DNA of 64,000 nucleotides from Turritopsis dohrnii (taxonomy: Eukaryota > Cnidaria > Hydrozoa > Anthoathecata > Oceaniidae). The translations under genes were made by a program, and so were the position numbers. The stretch is taken from positions 744,001 through 808,000 of the forward strand of contig BQMF02000099.1 in assembly GCA_027922465.2 (NCBI GenBank). The letters are read 5' to 3'. Below are positions 25,085 through 35,816 of the stretch, piece by piece (positions within the stretch are counted from its first letter, which is position 1; every line of letters begins with the position of its first letter). The notes beneath the pieces were generated by a model. That model did no database searches. It was given only the letters and a program-made list of their open reading frames with translations, and was not told where the DNA came from.

Positions 25085-26650
25085 CCTTTTGCTTAACATT
25101 CGTGTTTTTTATATACTTGAAAAAATAGTGAAAAATACGTTTATTGGATGTGCAGCGATGGTGTAGTGGTTAGTCTCTTGAGTGCGACCGCTGCGACCCG
25201 TGTTCGAGTCCAGTCATGTCGTATCTCATTACTCCACTCCGATGCACTTTAAAAGCAGCGTACCTGCCCATTAGGAGCCATCGACTGACTACACACTGGC
25301 CTTCGGGCAAGTTAGAGCAATGCTATACGTATCTCTGGCGGTAAGTCAACTAATAGTTGCAAGTCGGCGGGCGGAAGAACCAACAATTACGGATGGAAGC
25401 CCAAGGACTAAAAACTCCTACTACTTACTTATAAATTATAATAAAAAGATAGCTTTAAAAAAACTTTCAAAACTGAAAAATCTAAATTCCTGCAGTTATC
25501 TTTACAGTTACATTATATAACATTATAACTGGTTTCATCTGAGAAAATCACTGCACAGAAACTTAAAATGGTTTTGTCCTTTACTACTCCTATCATGTGA
25601 TAATAGAATTTTCTTACCTATTTTTAAGTACTGCGCGAAAATTTGTCCGCGCGGAAAGGTAAAATACTACAACTTTGGACTTTTTGTCATTAGTCGCTAA
25701 TTTACCCCTTATAACAACTGTTATACGTACACATTACTGCAATAAAGACACTGCGATCAAAATGAAAACAAGACAATGTAAATCACTTTTATCAAAGACA
25801 TTATATATTCTTCTCTTGGAAATCATTCAGTTCGTATTACAAATGATAGGCTTATAAGTCGACAAAAAACTGCGTCAGCACTTTTTTATCTCCACGAGAT
25901 AGCCAATCATTTCTGCAGCCAATCTTTGTTTGAGCGTTTTGTTAATGATATAAACAGCTGCTCGTTCCCAGACCATTTCTCAATTGTTCTAATTCTACTG
26001 ACATATCAGCATAGTGCAACCCTCACGTCTATATGTAATAGTTCATTATCTTATGCAAAATGATCAAATAAGTTGTCGCTTCGATAAAAATGCACGTTAC
26101 ATACACACAGCAGCAGAGAGGATATAGATAGATAATTTGATGGATGGAAAATCGGCTTTTTTCCCCGAATGTGCTCGTTGGCTATGTAGGGTTACACGAA
26201 GAACACAAACATCAAACGCGAGATATTCTATTGTCACATGGTTGGAGTAAAGGACAAAATCATTTGAGTTTTTGTGCAGTGATTTTCTTCAGATAAAACC
26301 AGTTATAATGTTATAGTGATATAATAGTTATAACATATCAGGGTTGTGATTTTTCGAACTCGTCAAGTTGTCTATGTGAAACCTTATTTTGGCATTTTCA
26401 AGGTCTATTCTTTTCTTATCTTATGAAGCAACATTCCGAAATACCAGAGTTGAGAATCTGTTGACCTAGGTACTTATTTTGTCAACTGTAAGGATAGCTG
26501 CAGGAATTTAGATTTTTCAGTTTTGAAAGTTGTTTTTAAAAAGCTACCTTTTTATTATAATAATTTGTATAGCTGCTATTTCATCCAATAAACGTATTTT
26601 TCACTATTTTTCCAGTTTCCAAGAAAAAAACCCAGGAATGTTTGGTTACA
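25085..26650. mobile_element. Large fold-back element interrupted by a SINE
   Basis: The left arm (about 25085-25612, minus the inserted SINE) is mirrored by the right arm (about 26228-26650). Paired words include TGAAAAATACGTTTATTGGA / TCCAATAAACGTATTTTTCA, TTTTCAAAACTGAAAAATCT-type / AGATTTTTCAGTTTTGAAAG, and ATAACTGGTTT / AAACCAGTTAT. The central spacer (about 25613-26227) has no reading frame of note. Confidence 0.75.
25150..25435 (+). mobile_element. tRNA-derived SINE
   Basis: The head has tRNA-type pol III boxes: A box TGGTGTAGTGGTTAG and B box GTTCGAGTCC at about 25156-25213. The body follows (CCTTCGGGCAAGTTAGAGCA, CTCCTACTACTTAC). The acceptor stem cannot pair, so this is not a functional tRNA. 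It interrupts the left arm of the fold-back element, since the right arm at 26560-26600 lacks it. Confidence 0.75.
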
Positions 26651-26874
26651 AATTGATTTTCTATTGAGTTAGGTAATTATATAGGTACTTCAATAAAGTA
26701 CCCTGGAAATTTAGAGAAGTTTATCAATTATTAACTTGTGATCCATTGCATTTATGATATGCTAACCTCAGTTTTCTTTGCCTGCTACTACCTACAATAT
26801 ATATGTGACACAGTGATAATATGATGCTCACTGTAGAATTTGTCCTAAAGTAAAGAGGCAACTTTCCTAATGTA

Positions 26875-27035
26875 GAAGTATGTCTTGCATATGTATGTCT
26901 CTCTTGCTGAGTGATAAGCAGAGAGAAGTGATTCACACTCTGTTATAGTCGCTGACATGACTCAGTCGGGGATTGAACCCGTGACCACCCAAACAGGAAG
27001 CGAGCACTCTACCACAAGGCTACCAGAGTATCCAT
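26875..27035 (-). mobile_element. tRNA-derived SINE, second family, copy 1 (partial)
   Basis: On the minus strand it reads GGTAGCCTTGTGGTAGAGTG (A box) and GGGTTCAATCCCC (B box), then a body shared with the copies at 30535-30735 and 33402-33694. This copy stops within the body. Confidence 0.7.
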
Positions 27036-27432
27036 TCATTTTTGTTTTGTATTTCGTCCAAAGCACCAGCTCCAAAAATTATTCGAAGTTTCCACTGTAT
27101 ATAGAGTTATATAATGGAATATGGTGAAGGAGAGCAGCTATATCTAACATTTTTTATTAGCAACAGAATACTTTTATTAGTGTAGCAAAGTCTTTTGTAA
27201 TGACCTTGCATTAGGCCAGTAAAATTTCTTAGCAACAGTTATCAGAATTTTGAAGGCATCACAAAGGATATGGAATCTAATCTGTGTTGTCATAATACTT
27301 GAAGTTATTTTTCAATACTTCCAACAAAAGAATGAGCACAAGGAGATGTCAAAAAGGCTGTTACAATTAATCTTCCCCCAAAATATCTTGAAATTTCATG
27401 AAAATGAATTTATATAATTAAAACCTTTTCCC

Positions 27433-27901
27433 TGAGGTACCATATTTCCTCTTCTAAGCGCCCCCTTCTTAAGTGCTCTCCTCTAACAAGGACCTTCCTA
27501 ATTTCAAAGATCCAGTCGTTCTCTAAGCTCCAATATACATAATAGGAAATTGGGATTCACTGCATTTTTTATTAACATGGGAAGTAGAGGCTAGTGGCCT
27601 AGTCTAATTTTCCTCAGATGATGGATTAATTACTATTAGAATAATACTAGAAAAGCAAAACCCTGAAATGTGCACGGCCCTCCACTGAAATTGATTGTTC
27701 AATGGATTCAAGTGTGGACAGGTCTCGCTTGTGATATAATCAAGAAATAGTTCTGTTGCTGTGCTTTATCAATAGCAAATGATTTTGTTGCATGCATTTT
27801 CAAAACAGTTTAATAACTAAACTGCCCCCTTTTAAGCCCCAACCCCTAAATTTTGAAAAAGTTGAATAAGCATCTAGATGGTTCATAGAGGAAATATGGT
27901 A
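27433..27901. mobile_element. TA-type element with AAGCGCCC ends, copy 2
   Basis: Ends are inverted: ACCATATTTCCTCTTCTAAG at the left and GAGGAAATATGGTAT at the right, about 470 bp. The interior aligns with 21375-21690. It is non-coding. Confidence 0.7.
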
Positions 27902-28256
27902 TATATATAGCTTATGTGGAAGTCCTCTTGACCACAAGGCCTTTTGTTAAAGGAATTCCTGCATCTAATGTACAATATAATGGAGCTCCAAAAGTTGTGT
28001 GCCTCAAAAAAATGCCTCAAACAGCTACACAGCAATATGAATTAATCTGCCGATCTTTGCATTATTTGCATTATTTGGTTGGTTGTGGATTTTCTGAAAT
28101 AACAATAACATTGATAAGTTACTGCAGTTTTGTTGTTGTGCTATTTTTGTGATGACTTCTGTTATTTGCAAGTGAACATTTTTTGAGGGGTGTCGATTTT
28201 TTTACGCCCAAAAGTGGTTATCAATGTCAAAATCAGTCTGTATTAGCCCCTGATAA

Positions 28257-28500
28257 TGAGATAGTAGCTAACACTTCTCATCACAATAACTGTTTTGTCA
28301 TGATTAATATTAAATCTTTGTTATTTACTAGGAAGGAAGGGCTTCCACTATGAGTGAGTGATAAGAAAATGAAGTTATAGTATTAACTAATTCAGAATTA
28401 TGCACAGCAACAGAATACTATCTTGATGCATCATAATTATACTTTGATTTTAAATTGAAATGTCCACCCATGGAAACAGAATTTCCAAAACCTGTAAAAT
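28257..28500. mobile_element. Relic related to the 1541-2029 MITE
   Basis: Shares long near-identical words with the intronic MITE at 1541-2029: GATAGTAGCTAACACTT, AAGGGCTTCCACT.TGAG, ACTATCTT...CATCATAATTAT, GGAAACAGAATTTCCAAAA. It ends about 130 bp before the cyclin H start codon. Confidence 0.65.
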
Positions 28501-28627
28501 GACTTCTTAAATTTAAGGGTGTTCTAACATGCCATGAACATCCCCGTATAACATTATGAGCAACTGCAAGTAATTCTTGTTAAAGATAATGTGTTCTTTT
28601 TCTTCTTTTTCATTTAGCAGATTCAGA

Positions 28628-29605
28628 ATGTTTGTAGAAAGTACGCAGAGAAAATTTTGGATACTTGAAAATAACCAAGGGATTGAGCTGGCCCAAAAAC
28701 ATGCCAATGAAAAGTTTGTAGAGCAAAACAAAGAGATGCTTATTAAGAATGGTGTTGATGGTTTACCTGAATACTTGAATGACCAAGAAGAGAAGATATT
28801 ATTGAAGTACTACACAAAATTCTTAGATGATTTATGCCGACGATTTCAGCCTCCAGTACCACTGTCTGTTATTGGCACTGCCATCATGTACTTTAAAAGG
28901 TTTTTTTTGCATACATCAGTCATGGAATACCACCCTAAAGACATTGCTTATTTGTGTGTCTATTTGGCGTGTAAGGTTGATGAGTATAATGTGTCTATTG
29001 ATCAATTTATGGGTCAAGTTGTTTCTTCACCCAATCTTGCCTTGCAAATGTTTATTATCGACTATGAATTGCTTCTGTTACAAAAGTTGAATTTTCATTT
29101 GACTATTCACTGTCCATTTCGTCCTGTCGAGGGCCTCTTTATTGACATAAAGTCAAAACAATGCATTGCAGATATTGATATGGAACAATATCGCCCCAAG
29201 ACAGAAAAGTTTTTAAGCAACAGTTTATTTTCAGATGTTTGTCTGCTGCATCCACCTTCACAGATAGCACTAGCAGCTTTGGCTTATTCAATGGGTGATC
29301 ACTTTTTCATTTATTTGCAACTTATCACAAATGAGCAAAGTAGAAATCAGATCACAGAAAAAATACAACAAATACACAAAATCGTTTTGAACTTTAAATT
29401 TCCATCTGATGAAGAAGTATCAGTAATTGAAGAGAAGCTGGATATTTGTCGAGATAATGAAAGCAATCCATATTCACCGATGTATCAGCAACGTCAACTT
29501 GCTAGAAAGGAAGCTAAGGAGCTTGAAAAGAAGAAAAAATATCAGGAATTGTATGAGCTACAACTAAAAGAAGAGCAAGTATTGGGTCAAAGTATGTTAA
29601 CGTAA
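28628..29605 (+). CDS. CCNH: Cyclin H
   Basis: A single exon encodes 325 aa, close to the usual cyclin H length (about 323). It starts MFVESTQRKFWIL, matching the family's short N-terminal helix. The first cyclin box includes VIGTAIMYFKRFFL, SVMEYHPKDIAYLC and LACKVDEYNVS. A second cyclin fold contains LNFHL, HCPFRPVEG and PPSQIALAALAYS. A charged C-terminal helix rich in KEAKELEKKKK follows. Known role: regulatory subunit of CDK7-MAT1 (CAK), in the nucleus, acting in cell-cycle CDK activation and in TFIIH. The ATG at 28628 follows CATTTAGCAGATTCAGA, which looks like a splice acceptor, so a 5' UTR intron or a trans-splice site may precede it. The lack of coding introns is unusual here and could mean a retrocopy or intron loss, but the frame is intact. 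Confidence 0.93.
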   Translation: MFVESTQRKFWILENNQGIELAQKHANEKFVEQNKEMLIKNGVDGLPEYLNDQEEKILLKYYTKFLDDLCRRFQPPVPLSVIGTAIMYFKRFFLHTSVMEYHPKDIAYLCVYLACKVDEYNVSIDQFMGQVVSSPNLALQMFIIDYELLLLQKLNFHLTIHCPFRPVEGLFIDIKSKQCIADIDMEQYRPKTEKFLSNSLFSDVCLLHPPSQIALAALAYSMGDHFFIYLQLITNEQSRNQITEKIQQIHKIVLNFKFPSDEEVSVIEEKLDICRDNESNPYSPMYQQRQLARKEAKELEKKKKYQELYELQLKEEQVLGQSMLT

Positions 29606-30038
29606 TTGTAAAATAATCATACAAGAATAGTTAAATTGATATATAATATTTATTATCTGTTTAGACATCTTGGAAAGCATTCTTATCTCTGAAACAACCT
29701 GTCTTATCTTTTTGCTGAAGTGTCAATAATGTTTCTATTGTTCAAGTGAGGACCATAGCCTGGTTTTGTCTACAATAATATTTCAGCATTTTTGCAAGCC
29801 ACTGGTTGTTTTAAGCTCCCCAATTTTGTTCTTCTTGGGAGTGGTATTGTGGTTCTTTTATCGTAAAAAGTTTAAGGATTTATTTCATTTTAGTAAAAGC
29901 ATGTTTTGATTTATTTTTACATGTTTGGATTTTGCTTTGGTCAAGTTTCAAATAATCTTACACAAAATATTTGAATTTTTTTTTGTCAATGAAGCGTGGA
30001 AGCATCCCTAAACGTAATGTGAAATTATTTTTCGAAAC

Positions 30039-30044
30039 AATAAA
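30039..30044 (+). terminator. Candidate poly(A) signal of cyclin H
   Basis: AATAAA lies 434 bases downstream of the stop; assignment is tentative. Confidence 0.3.
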
Positions 30045-30253
30045 ACCTGTGGTTACAGTGTTTTTTGAAAAACTATGCTCAAAGATGTGACACTCCCATA
30101 TTTCTCTTTTGGATTTTCCCTTTTTGGATCTTGTTTATTATGCTTGCACTTTCTTACCAGGTACCAATATGTATAAACTCTTTTTGCTGACCTTTTTACC
30201 TATTCTTTGTTATTTTCAGTTCTTTAGAACATAATATAATAATCAAACTGGCC

Positions 30254-32037
30254 ATGCAAGTACAGTCGAAAAGAACTCTTAAGTTATTATGTTATCACCG
30301 ATTATTTTTCGTCATCACTTTCTTGATAGTATTGGTAACATTTGGATATCACAAGCTCTTAACATACCATGCCTATAGAATATTTTCACAGAGAATGTAT
30401 ATGCATGGGTACGTATGAAAATTATAGCAACAGTACTTGAAAAACTCTTACTTTACCACAGACATATTTTCTTCTTTTTTTCTAAGTGTATTTCATTAGA
30501 AGATATATTTCCTATTTATGGTCCTTTTTCAAGCATTTCTTCAGTTCCTTAATGTACTGTTATCAATGAGAAGAGGTCCTAGAGCCCCATATGCGCTACA
30601 GAAGCTGTAATGACAGGAACTGCTCAACTAGACAACCGAACTAGACATCATTGCTATTCTCCATGCTGTTATATTTGCTGGCATGATTCGGTTGGGGATT
30701 GAACCCACAACCTCTTGAACAGGAAGTGATCTGAAAAAAAGGAACTTCCCCATAAAAAAATGCTGAGAAAAAACTGATAGATTTACAGTACTTGTTGATG
30801 GATTATGGAATAGCTGATAATTTATAAACAAAAGACCTATAAGGATGGAACTGATACATCAAACACATTTCGATCATTGATTTAGAAAATTTCTATTTTG
30901 TACTATAATATCTAAATTAAATATAATGATCAAAATATTTTCTAAATTTGTTTTTGTATCTTACTCTTCAGATATAGAAAGGTCCATGGACACCTTCTGA
31001 AGAATCCTGGTACATTTGGATTTGAGTCAGTATACCGTGAACCAGATGGTATATCGAAAAACAATCGAATTTATTTGCTCATCCTTATAAGTTCAAGTCC
31101 TTACGATGATAAACATGCTGCACTTCGTCAGGCCATACGAAGTACATGGGGAAAATGCGACAGTTTAATCGAACAAATAAACCACAGTTTTCCATCTGTT
31201 GACAATGTTGATAAGATTTCATGCAAGCTATTCTTTTACATGGGAAGAACTCGTTCTACTGCAAGAAACAAACTAAACATTGCAGAGTTCGAAAGACATA
31301 ATGATTTAATAATTGGTGATTTTATTGATAGCTACCATAATATGACCCGCAAAATTCTATTTGGGTTGAAATGGGCATCAGAACACTTCGATGCAGAATA
31401 TATATTGAAAGCAGATGACGACGTGTTCATGAACATTCCATATCTGATTCATCTGTTGCAGTTCAAATATAAAAACGTGGAGAATCTGTATGGCGGTCAT
31501 GTTTATTATGCTAGTGTAATTCGAGATTCCAATCACCGACATTATGTCAGTGCAGAAGAACTTCCTGATGATTGGTATCCACCATTTAATAAAGGCGGCG
31601 AAATGATACTCTCTGGCCATTTAATCGAAAAGCTTGTCAGTCTCTCCACGCAAGTGATACGGTTTCAAATAGATGATGCATATATAGGCATACTGATGAA
31701 TCAACTTGGAGTAGTGCCAATTTCAATAGCTGAATTCATGTTGTCGCAATGGGTGCCGTACTTCGTTGATTTGATGAGCACTTGTGATTTAAAGTCTTTA
31801 GCCGGTATTGGAGACGGTCTAACGCCTACGCAGCTGCAGTATTTACAAGGTACTGTCACATCGGATTCTACATGGTATTGTGTGCAGTACGATAGCTTGC
31901 TCTATTACGCTTTGTTTATGTTCTTGTTGGTTCTTTTTGTGTTGCTGTTTATGAGGCAACGTTACTGCCCATGGCTAACTGTAGATATTTTAACTCGTAG
32001 TATAAGGATATTCTTTAAGAAAATTCGGAAATCATGA
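30254..32037 (+). CDS. Beta-1,3-galactosyltransferase-like protein (GT31), copy 2
   Basis: Two exons, 30254-30408 and 30972-32037, giving 406 aa, with the same intron position and phase as copy 1 at 22403. The type II anchor is LFFVITFLIVLVTFGY. The Galactosyl_T domain has RQAIRSTWGK, GDFIDSYHNMTRK, KADDDVFMN (DXD) and DDAYIGIL. Unlike copy 1, it continues past WYCVQYDSLL into a second hydrophobic stretch (ALFMFLLVLFVLLF) and a basic tail ending FFKKIRKS, so both ends may be membrane-anchored. A tandem duplicate of copy 1 in the same orientation, with cyclin H between them. The donor and acceptor sugars cannot be deduced. Confidence 0.93.
30535..30735 (-). mobile_element. tRNA-derived SINE, second family, copy 2
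   Basis: Shares GGTCCTAGAGC, GCTGTAATGACAGGAAC, CAACTAGACAACC and the B box complement GGGGATTGAACCC with the full copy at 33402-33694. It lies in the intron of GT31 copy 2 and lacks the A-box end. Confidence 0.7.
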
Positions 32038-32377
32038 AGAGAGAAAAATAACCACATCAGATTATTTTCTTTCCATGAGGAATGAAGATGATGCGGACGC
32101 ATCTTTATATTTTGGACTTCCAAAAATCGGAAGGAATTTCAAGGTTCTTTTACCGATCATCCGGAGTTCGAACATACACAAATCGAACGTTTTTCTGTTC
32201 GCTTTCTGGATGTTCGAATTACAGAAAATGTAACATCCGTGCTTACAATTCATTGGTTTTAGATCAGACCTTTTTGAGGAATACAAACGAACAAGTTTGT
32301 AGGATTATCTCGTTGCGAAAGTTGTACATATGTTTTGTGAATACATCTTAGGAAAATTTTACGGAGTGTCTCGAAGT

Positions 32378-32503
32378 AATTATTGGGTGTCAGGACAATT
32401 CCCCCTTGGAAAATTACTAATTGGATATTTACCCCCCTTTACTTGGAGGCAACCACCCGAGGGGCAATTTTCCAGGCGGGAATTGTCCTAAAACCAATTA
32501 TTG
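32378..32503. repeat. Fold-back MITE with AGGACAATTCCC arms
   Basis: TAATTATTGGGTGTCAGGAC (left) followed by AATTCCCCCTTGGAAAATT is mirrored by AATTTTCCAGGCGGGAATTG followed by TCCTAAAACCAATTATTG on the right. It lies downstream of GT31 copy 2. Confidence 0.7.
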
Positions 32504-32573
32504 TGTATCTATATATATCAGATTATTAATAATATAATAATTTGAGCAGTGAATAGCAATTTCAATAAAATAT

Positions 32574-32579
32574 TTGGGC
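32574..32579 (+). terminator. Candidate poly(A) signal of GT31 copy 2
   Basis: AATAAA lies 537 bases past the stop; tentative, because a repeat intervenes. Confidence 0.25.
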
Positions 32580-32821
32580 GATTCTTTAAAAGATAAAGAA
32601 AAGGCTGGTTTGGGATTCAAGTGTTTTCACCTTTACCTTGATTTTTCTTGCTTTTCGACACTTCTTCAGCTTCAATAATGAAACTTCGGCAGTAGGTTGG
32701 TTTCCTTCTTACTTTAACTACTTCTCACCCGGAAAACCACTATGGAGGCCATGAATATTTTTTCATGATTGTTATTGAGGGATGTCATTTAACAATACAA
32801 AATAGACGTAATAGCAATGTC

Positions 32822-33088
32822 GTTTAAGTCCGTTTGAAGTCCACATGGTCGTCTACGCAGCGTCCATAGCTCGTCCATTTGAAGTCTATATGAAGTCCAT
32901 ACGTCCCGGTAATATTAAGGATGAACGTCCATATGCAGTCCTCGTGAGGTCCATCCTGGACGTCCAGTTCACGTCCAATTGAGGCGGACGTCTTGCGTTT
33001 CATCTGGCACATCCAACGGACGTCCATATGAGACGTCCAGTCGTCCAAAGTGGACATCCACGTGGACGTCTCAATGCCCACTGGGGTA
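32822..33088. repeat. GGACGTCC palindrome island
   Basis: GGACGTCC, GACGTCCA, AGTCCATA and CGTCCATATG variants are repeated more than a dozen times in about 260 bp, ending GCCCACTGGGG. CpG density is far above the surroundings. The end resembles that of the CCCAGTGGGC MITEs. Non-coding. Confidence 0.8.
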
Positions 33089-33401
33089 CAAGCTGTTCGT
33101 ACAGTTACGAAACAGGAGGAAAAGGGAATCTTTCGATTAAATCAAGGAAAGGGAGTGTGAATGTCAGAAAGGTGTGAGATTTTGTTCATTGTGCTAAGGG
33201 TTCTGAATTCAGAGATAGAAGGTGCACAGTTTCGGAAGAAAAGTCTCCAGGGACTATGAGCCAGCTGAAACAAAGAATTTGTAGATTTAGTAAGAAGAAC
33301 TGGATAGTAGAATAATATGTCATTGCTTGTCGTCAAGGGAACTGCATTAAAGCGAAAATGTGGGGAGGAAGTAAAGGAAATTGATACAAAAGCAGGGGAT
33401 T

Positions 33402-33694
33402 ATTTATTTATTTACCCAGGATAGCCTCTTCAGTTCCGTAAGGTAGCTACTGTTATCAATGAGGGTCCTGCGAAGGAGGTCCTAGAGCATTTAAAGCCCC
33501 CATTTGGGCTACGAAAGCTGTAATGACAGGAACCGCTCAACTAGACAACCACCCTAGACATCATTCCTACTCTCTTGCTGAGTGCTAAGCAGAGAGGATT
33601 GATTCACACTGTTATAGTCGCTGGCATGACTCGGTCGGGGATTGAACCCGCGACCTCCCGAACAGGAAGCAAGCACTCTACCATAAGGCTACCA
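33402..33694 (-). mobile_element. tRNA-derived SINE, second family, full-length copy
   Basis: On the minus strand the head is CTGGTAGCCTTATGGTAGAG (A box), with GGTCGCGGGTTCAATCCCCG (B box). The body runs about 200 bp and the tail is an AAATAAATAAATAA repeat. It is the most complete of three copies (others 26875-27035 and 30535-30735). Confidence 0.8.
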
Positions 33695-35305
33695 GTTATG
33701 ATAGTGTAAAGGAAATTGATACAAAACCAGGGAAAATTGGTATCTTGGGAACTGGACTAAAGCTCATTTGGACTGAATAACTAGCTTTGTTGAAATTTTG
33801 TTTTTTTAAATTTTTGTTTTACTAAGATCTTGCTGTGTTTTTATGTTGTTAATGTTTGGAACTTTCTATTTTGTCAACATGGACCACTCAACTGCTTTCC
33901 TCAGGGCATTGTATTTCTACTCTATTAGTCATACTGTTTCTGGGCCTATTTCTAGCCTGTTTTTGGTCCCGATTGGTTTGAAACTAGACGAAATTCATTG
34001 TTTATCGTGTTCAAATAATTTTCGAGAATTTTTTATATTGTTTGTCGTTTGCGTTGTTCTAAGCTTGAAGTCTCTTTATGTTGAAAAGTGCTTCAGGAGT
34101 TGTTAGCCCAAAGTCAGGGAAGAACATATGCGTTTTAAGAGAGTCAAGGAAAAACATATTATTTTCAGGATTTTTAGCAGGGAAAATAGTATACTTTCCA
34201 GTATACTTTTCCAAGTTAGGGAGTTTCTTAGGTTGAAGGCTGAACGAGCTTTGTACAAATATGCACACCATTCAGTGGAAACTGAAGATGTAAACAACAA
34301 GCCCAGTAAGTTCTTAGTGCTTTTGTAACGCAACGAATCGAGAAAGTGAAAGTCATTTTATTTTTGTCATAATGTAAGGAAATACGCTAGAATAGTAATA
34401 TTTTGATTTGGTTTTTGCGCACTTGCATAGATTCATTTCCTGTGCTTTTTCTTTCTTTATGTTCATTTTACATCTGTGGTTCCCGTCGTTGGCAGCTCCA
34501 GTAAAGTCCCCATCATGGGTATTCAGACAACAACTACACCAGATCAATTCTTAAATGAACGGCAGGAATTGGTAACAAATTCGCAATTCTGGTCAAATTT
34601 GGACCAAATCACGAAGGTTCTTCGATGTTCATAAAAAAATGTGCTACTTAATTCTGCGGAGACTAGTTATGCAAGATAGTTGTCTCGAATTCTGTTAAAA
34701 CAACAAGTGAATGCCTCGCTATCAAGTTTCGCCTCGATTCTATGCATTCTATTGTTTCACTAACAACATTTCTTTTCACTTCGTAATATTTACTTCTTAT
34801 TTACACTCCGCAGTGAGATAATTAAAATCTTCAAAACGAGGCCATACTTTGTTGGCTAAGCCATAACGCGCTGTATTGTGGCATCCAAACTTTTATCTAT
34901 CAAAATTTCTTTTGTGGCCGTCTCCTTAAAGAAAACTTGCCGAAAAGGCGAAAAAAGTATACTTGCATGACCTGTAACCATGGATACATCTCATTTTGTA
35001 GTAGCCATCATTCAACGGCATCTCAAAGCCGCCACTTCGACAGCTCAAAAATGTTCTACTCCGTCGTCACTTACTTATTAAAGAAACTTTCCAAATAGTT
35101 CCATATTTGTGCCTTTTTAACAATGACCAAACTCGAACCCAGGGTCTCTTTTAGATGTACAGATGGGTTCGAGATTGTAATAATAGGAAGGTTCAATTAA
35201 CACCTTAACACGTCGTTATGACGTATACGTGCCAGGATAATATAACGAGCAATATAACAAAACCACTTTCTTTCTCCCCTATAACTATGATTCCGTCATA
35301 ATAGA
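33695..35305. other. Gene-poor region
   Basis: Contains repeated TCAGGGAA/TCAAGGAAAAACAT words (34110-34180) and a relic (about 34725-34890) of the fold-back element at 35306. One exon-like segment (acceptor TTTCTTAG before about 34231, donor CCCA/GTAAGT near 34307) has no recognised family and no partner exons, so it is not called. Confidence 0.4.
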
Positions 35306-35534
35306 CCTTTCCCGAATTTCTGTTTAAACACCGTGTTATGGCTTAGCTTCTAAGTTTCGCCTCTTTTTCAAACTCTTAATTACTTCTAATTATTCCACTG
35401 GGGAACTGAAAAAACGAGTAACTATTACTTACTGAGAACATTATGCAATTAGAAAAACAATAAAGAACATAGAAACGAGGCGAAACTTAGAAGCTAGGCC
35501 ATAACACGGTGTTTAAACAGAAATTCGGGAAAGG
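35306..35534. mobile_element. Fold-back MITE with about 58-bp TIRs
   Basis: The left end CCTTTCCCGAATTTCTGTTT and the following bases through AAGTTTCGCCTC are reproduced as a nearly perfect reverse complement ending at 35534. Total 229 bp, non-coding. Confidence 0.85.
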
Positions 35535-35816
35535 TGTATTCTCTCGACGAAGAGAACACTTTTTTAAATCAAAAGAATAAAATCAAATGCTTAAAGATTT
35601 TAATTTATGCAATTATTGAATAACATTTACAATAGTCTTCCGCATGATGCATTTCTTGCCACTGAGCTTGTAGCATTCCATTATTTCATCACTGATAATG
35701 TTCTATCAGAGAGCGTGTATTTACTATCAATAAGAAAGACATTAAGTCTTCGTTATTGACAAGATACTGCACGCAGGCTAACCTGCGCGCCACCGAAGTG
35801 GAATGTTCAGATGTTT

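Noticed and set aside
25150..25220. A functional tRNA gene on the plus strand
   Set aside because: A and B boxes are present, but the acceptor stem cannot pair and a SINE body follows directly.
26960..27030. A functional tRNA gene on the minus strand
   Set aside because: The same sequence recurs at 30535 and 33402 with a common body and no cloverleaf closure, so it is a SINE head.
34128..34328. An exon ending LKAERALYKYAHHSVETEDV
   Set aside because: Good-looking splice sites, but no partner exons, no recognised family, and the left part is repeat-derived (TCAGGGAA words).
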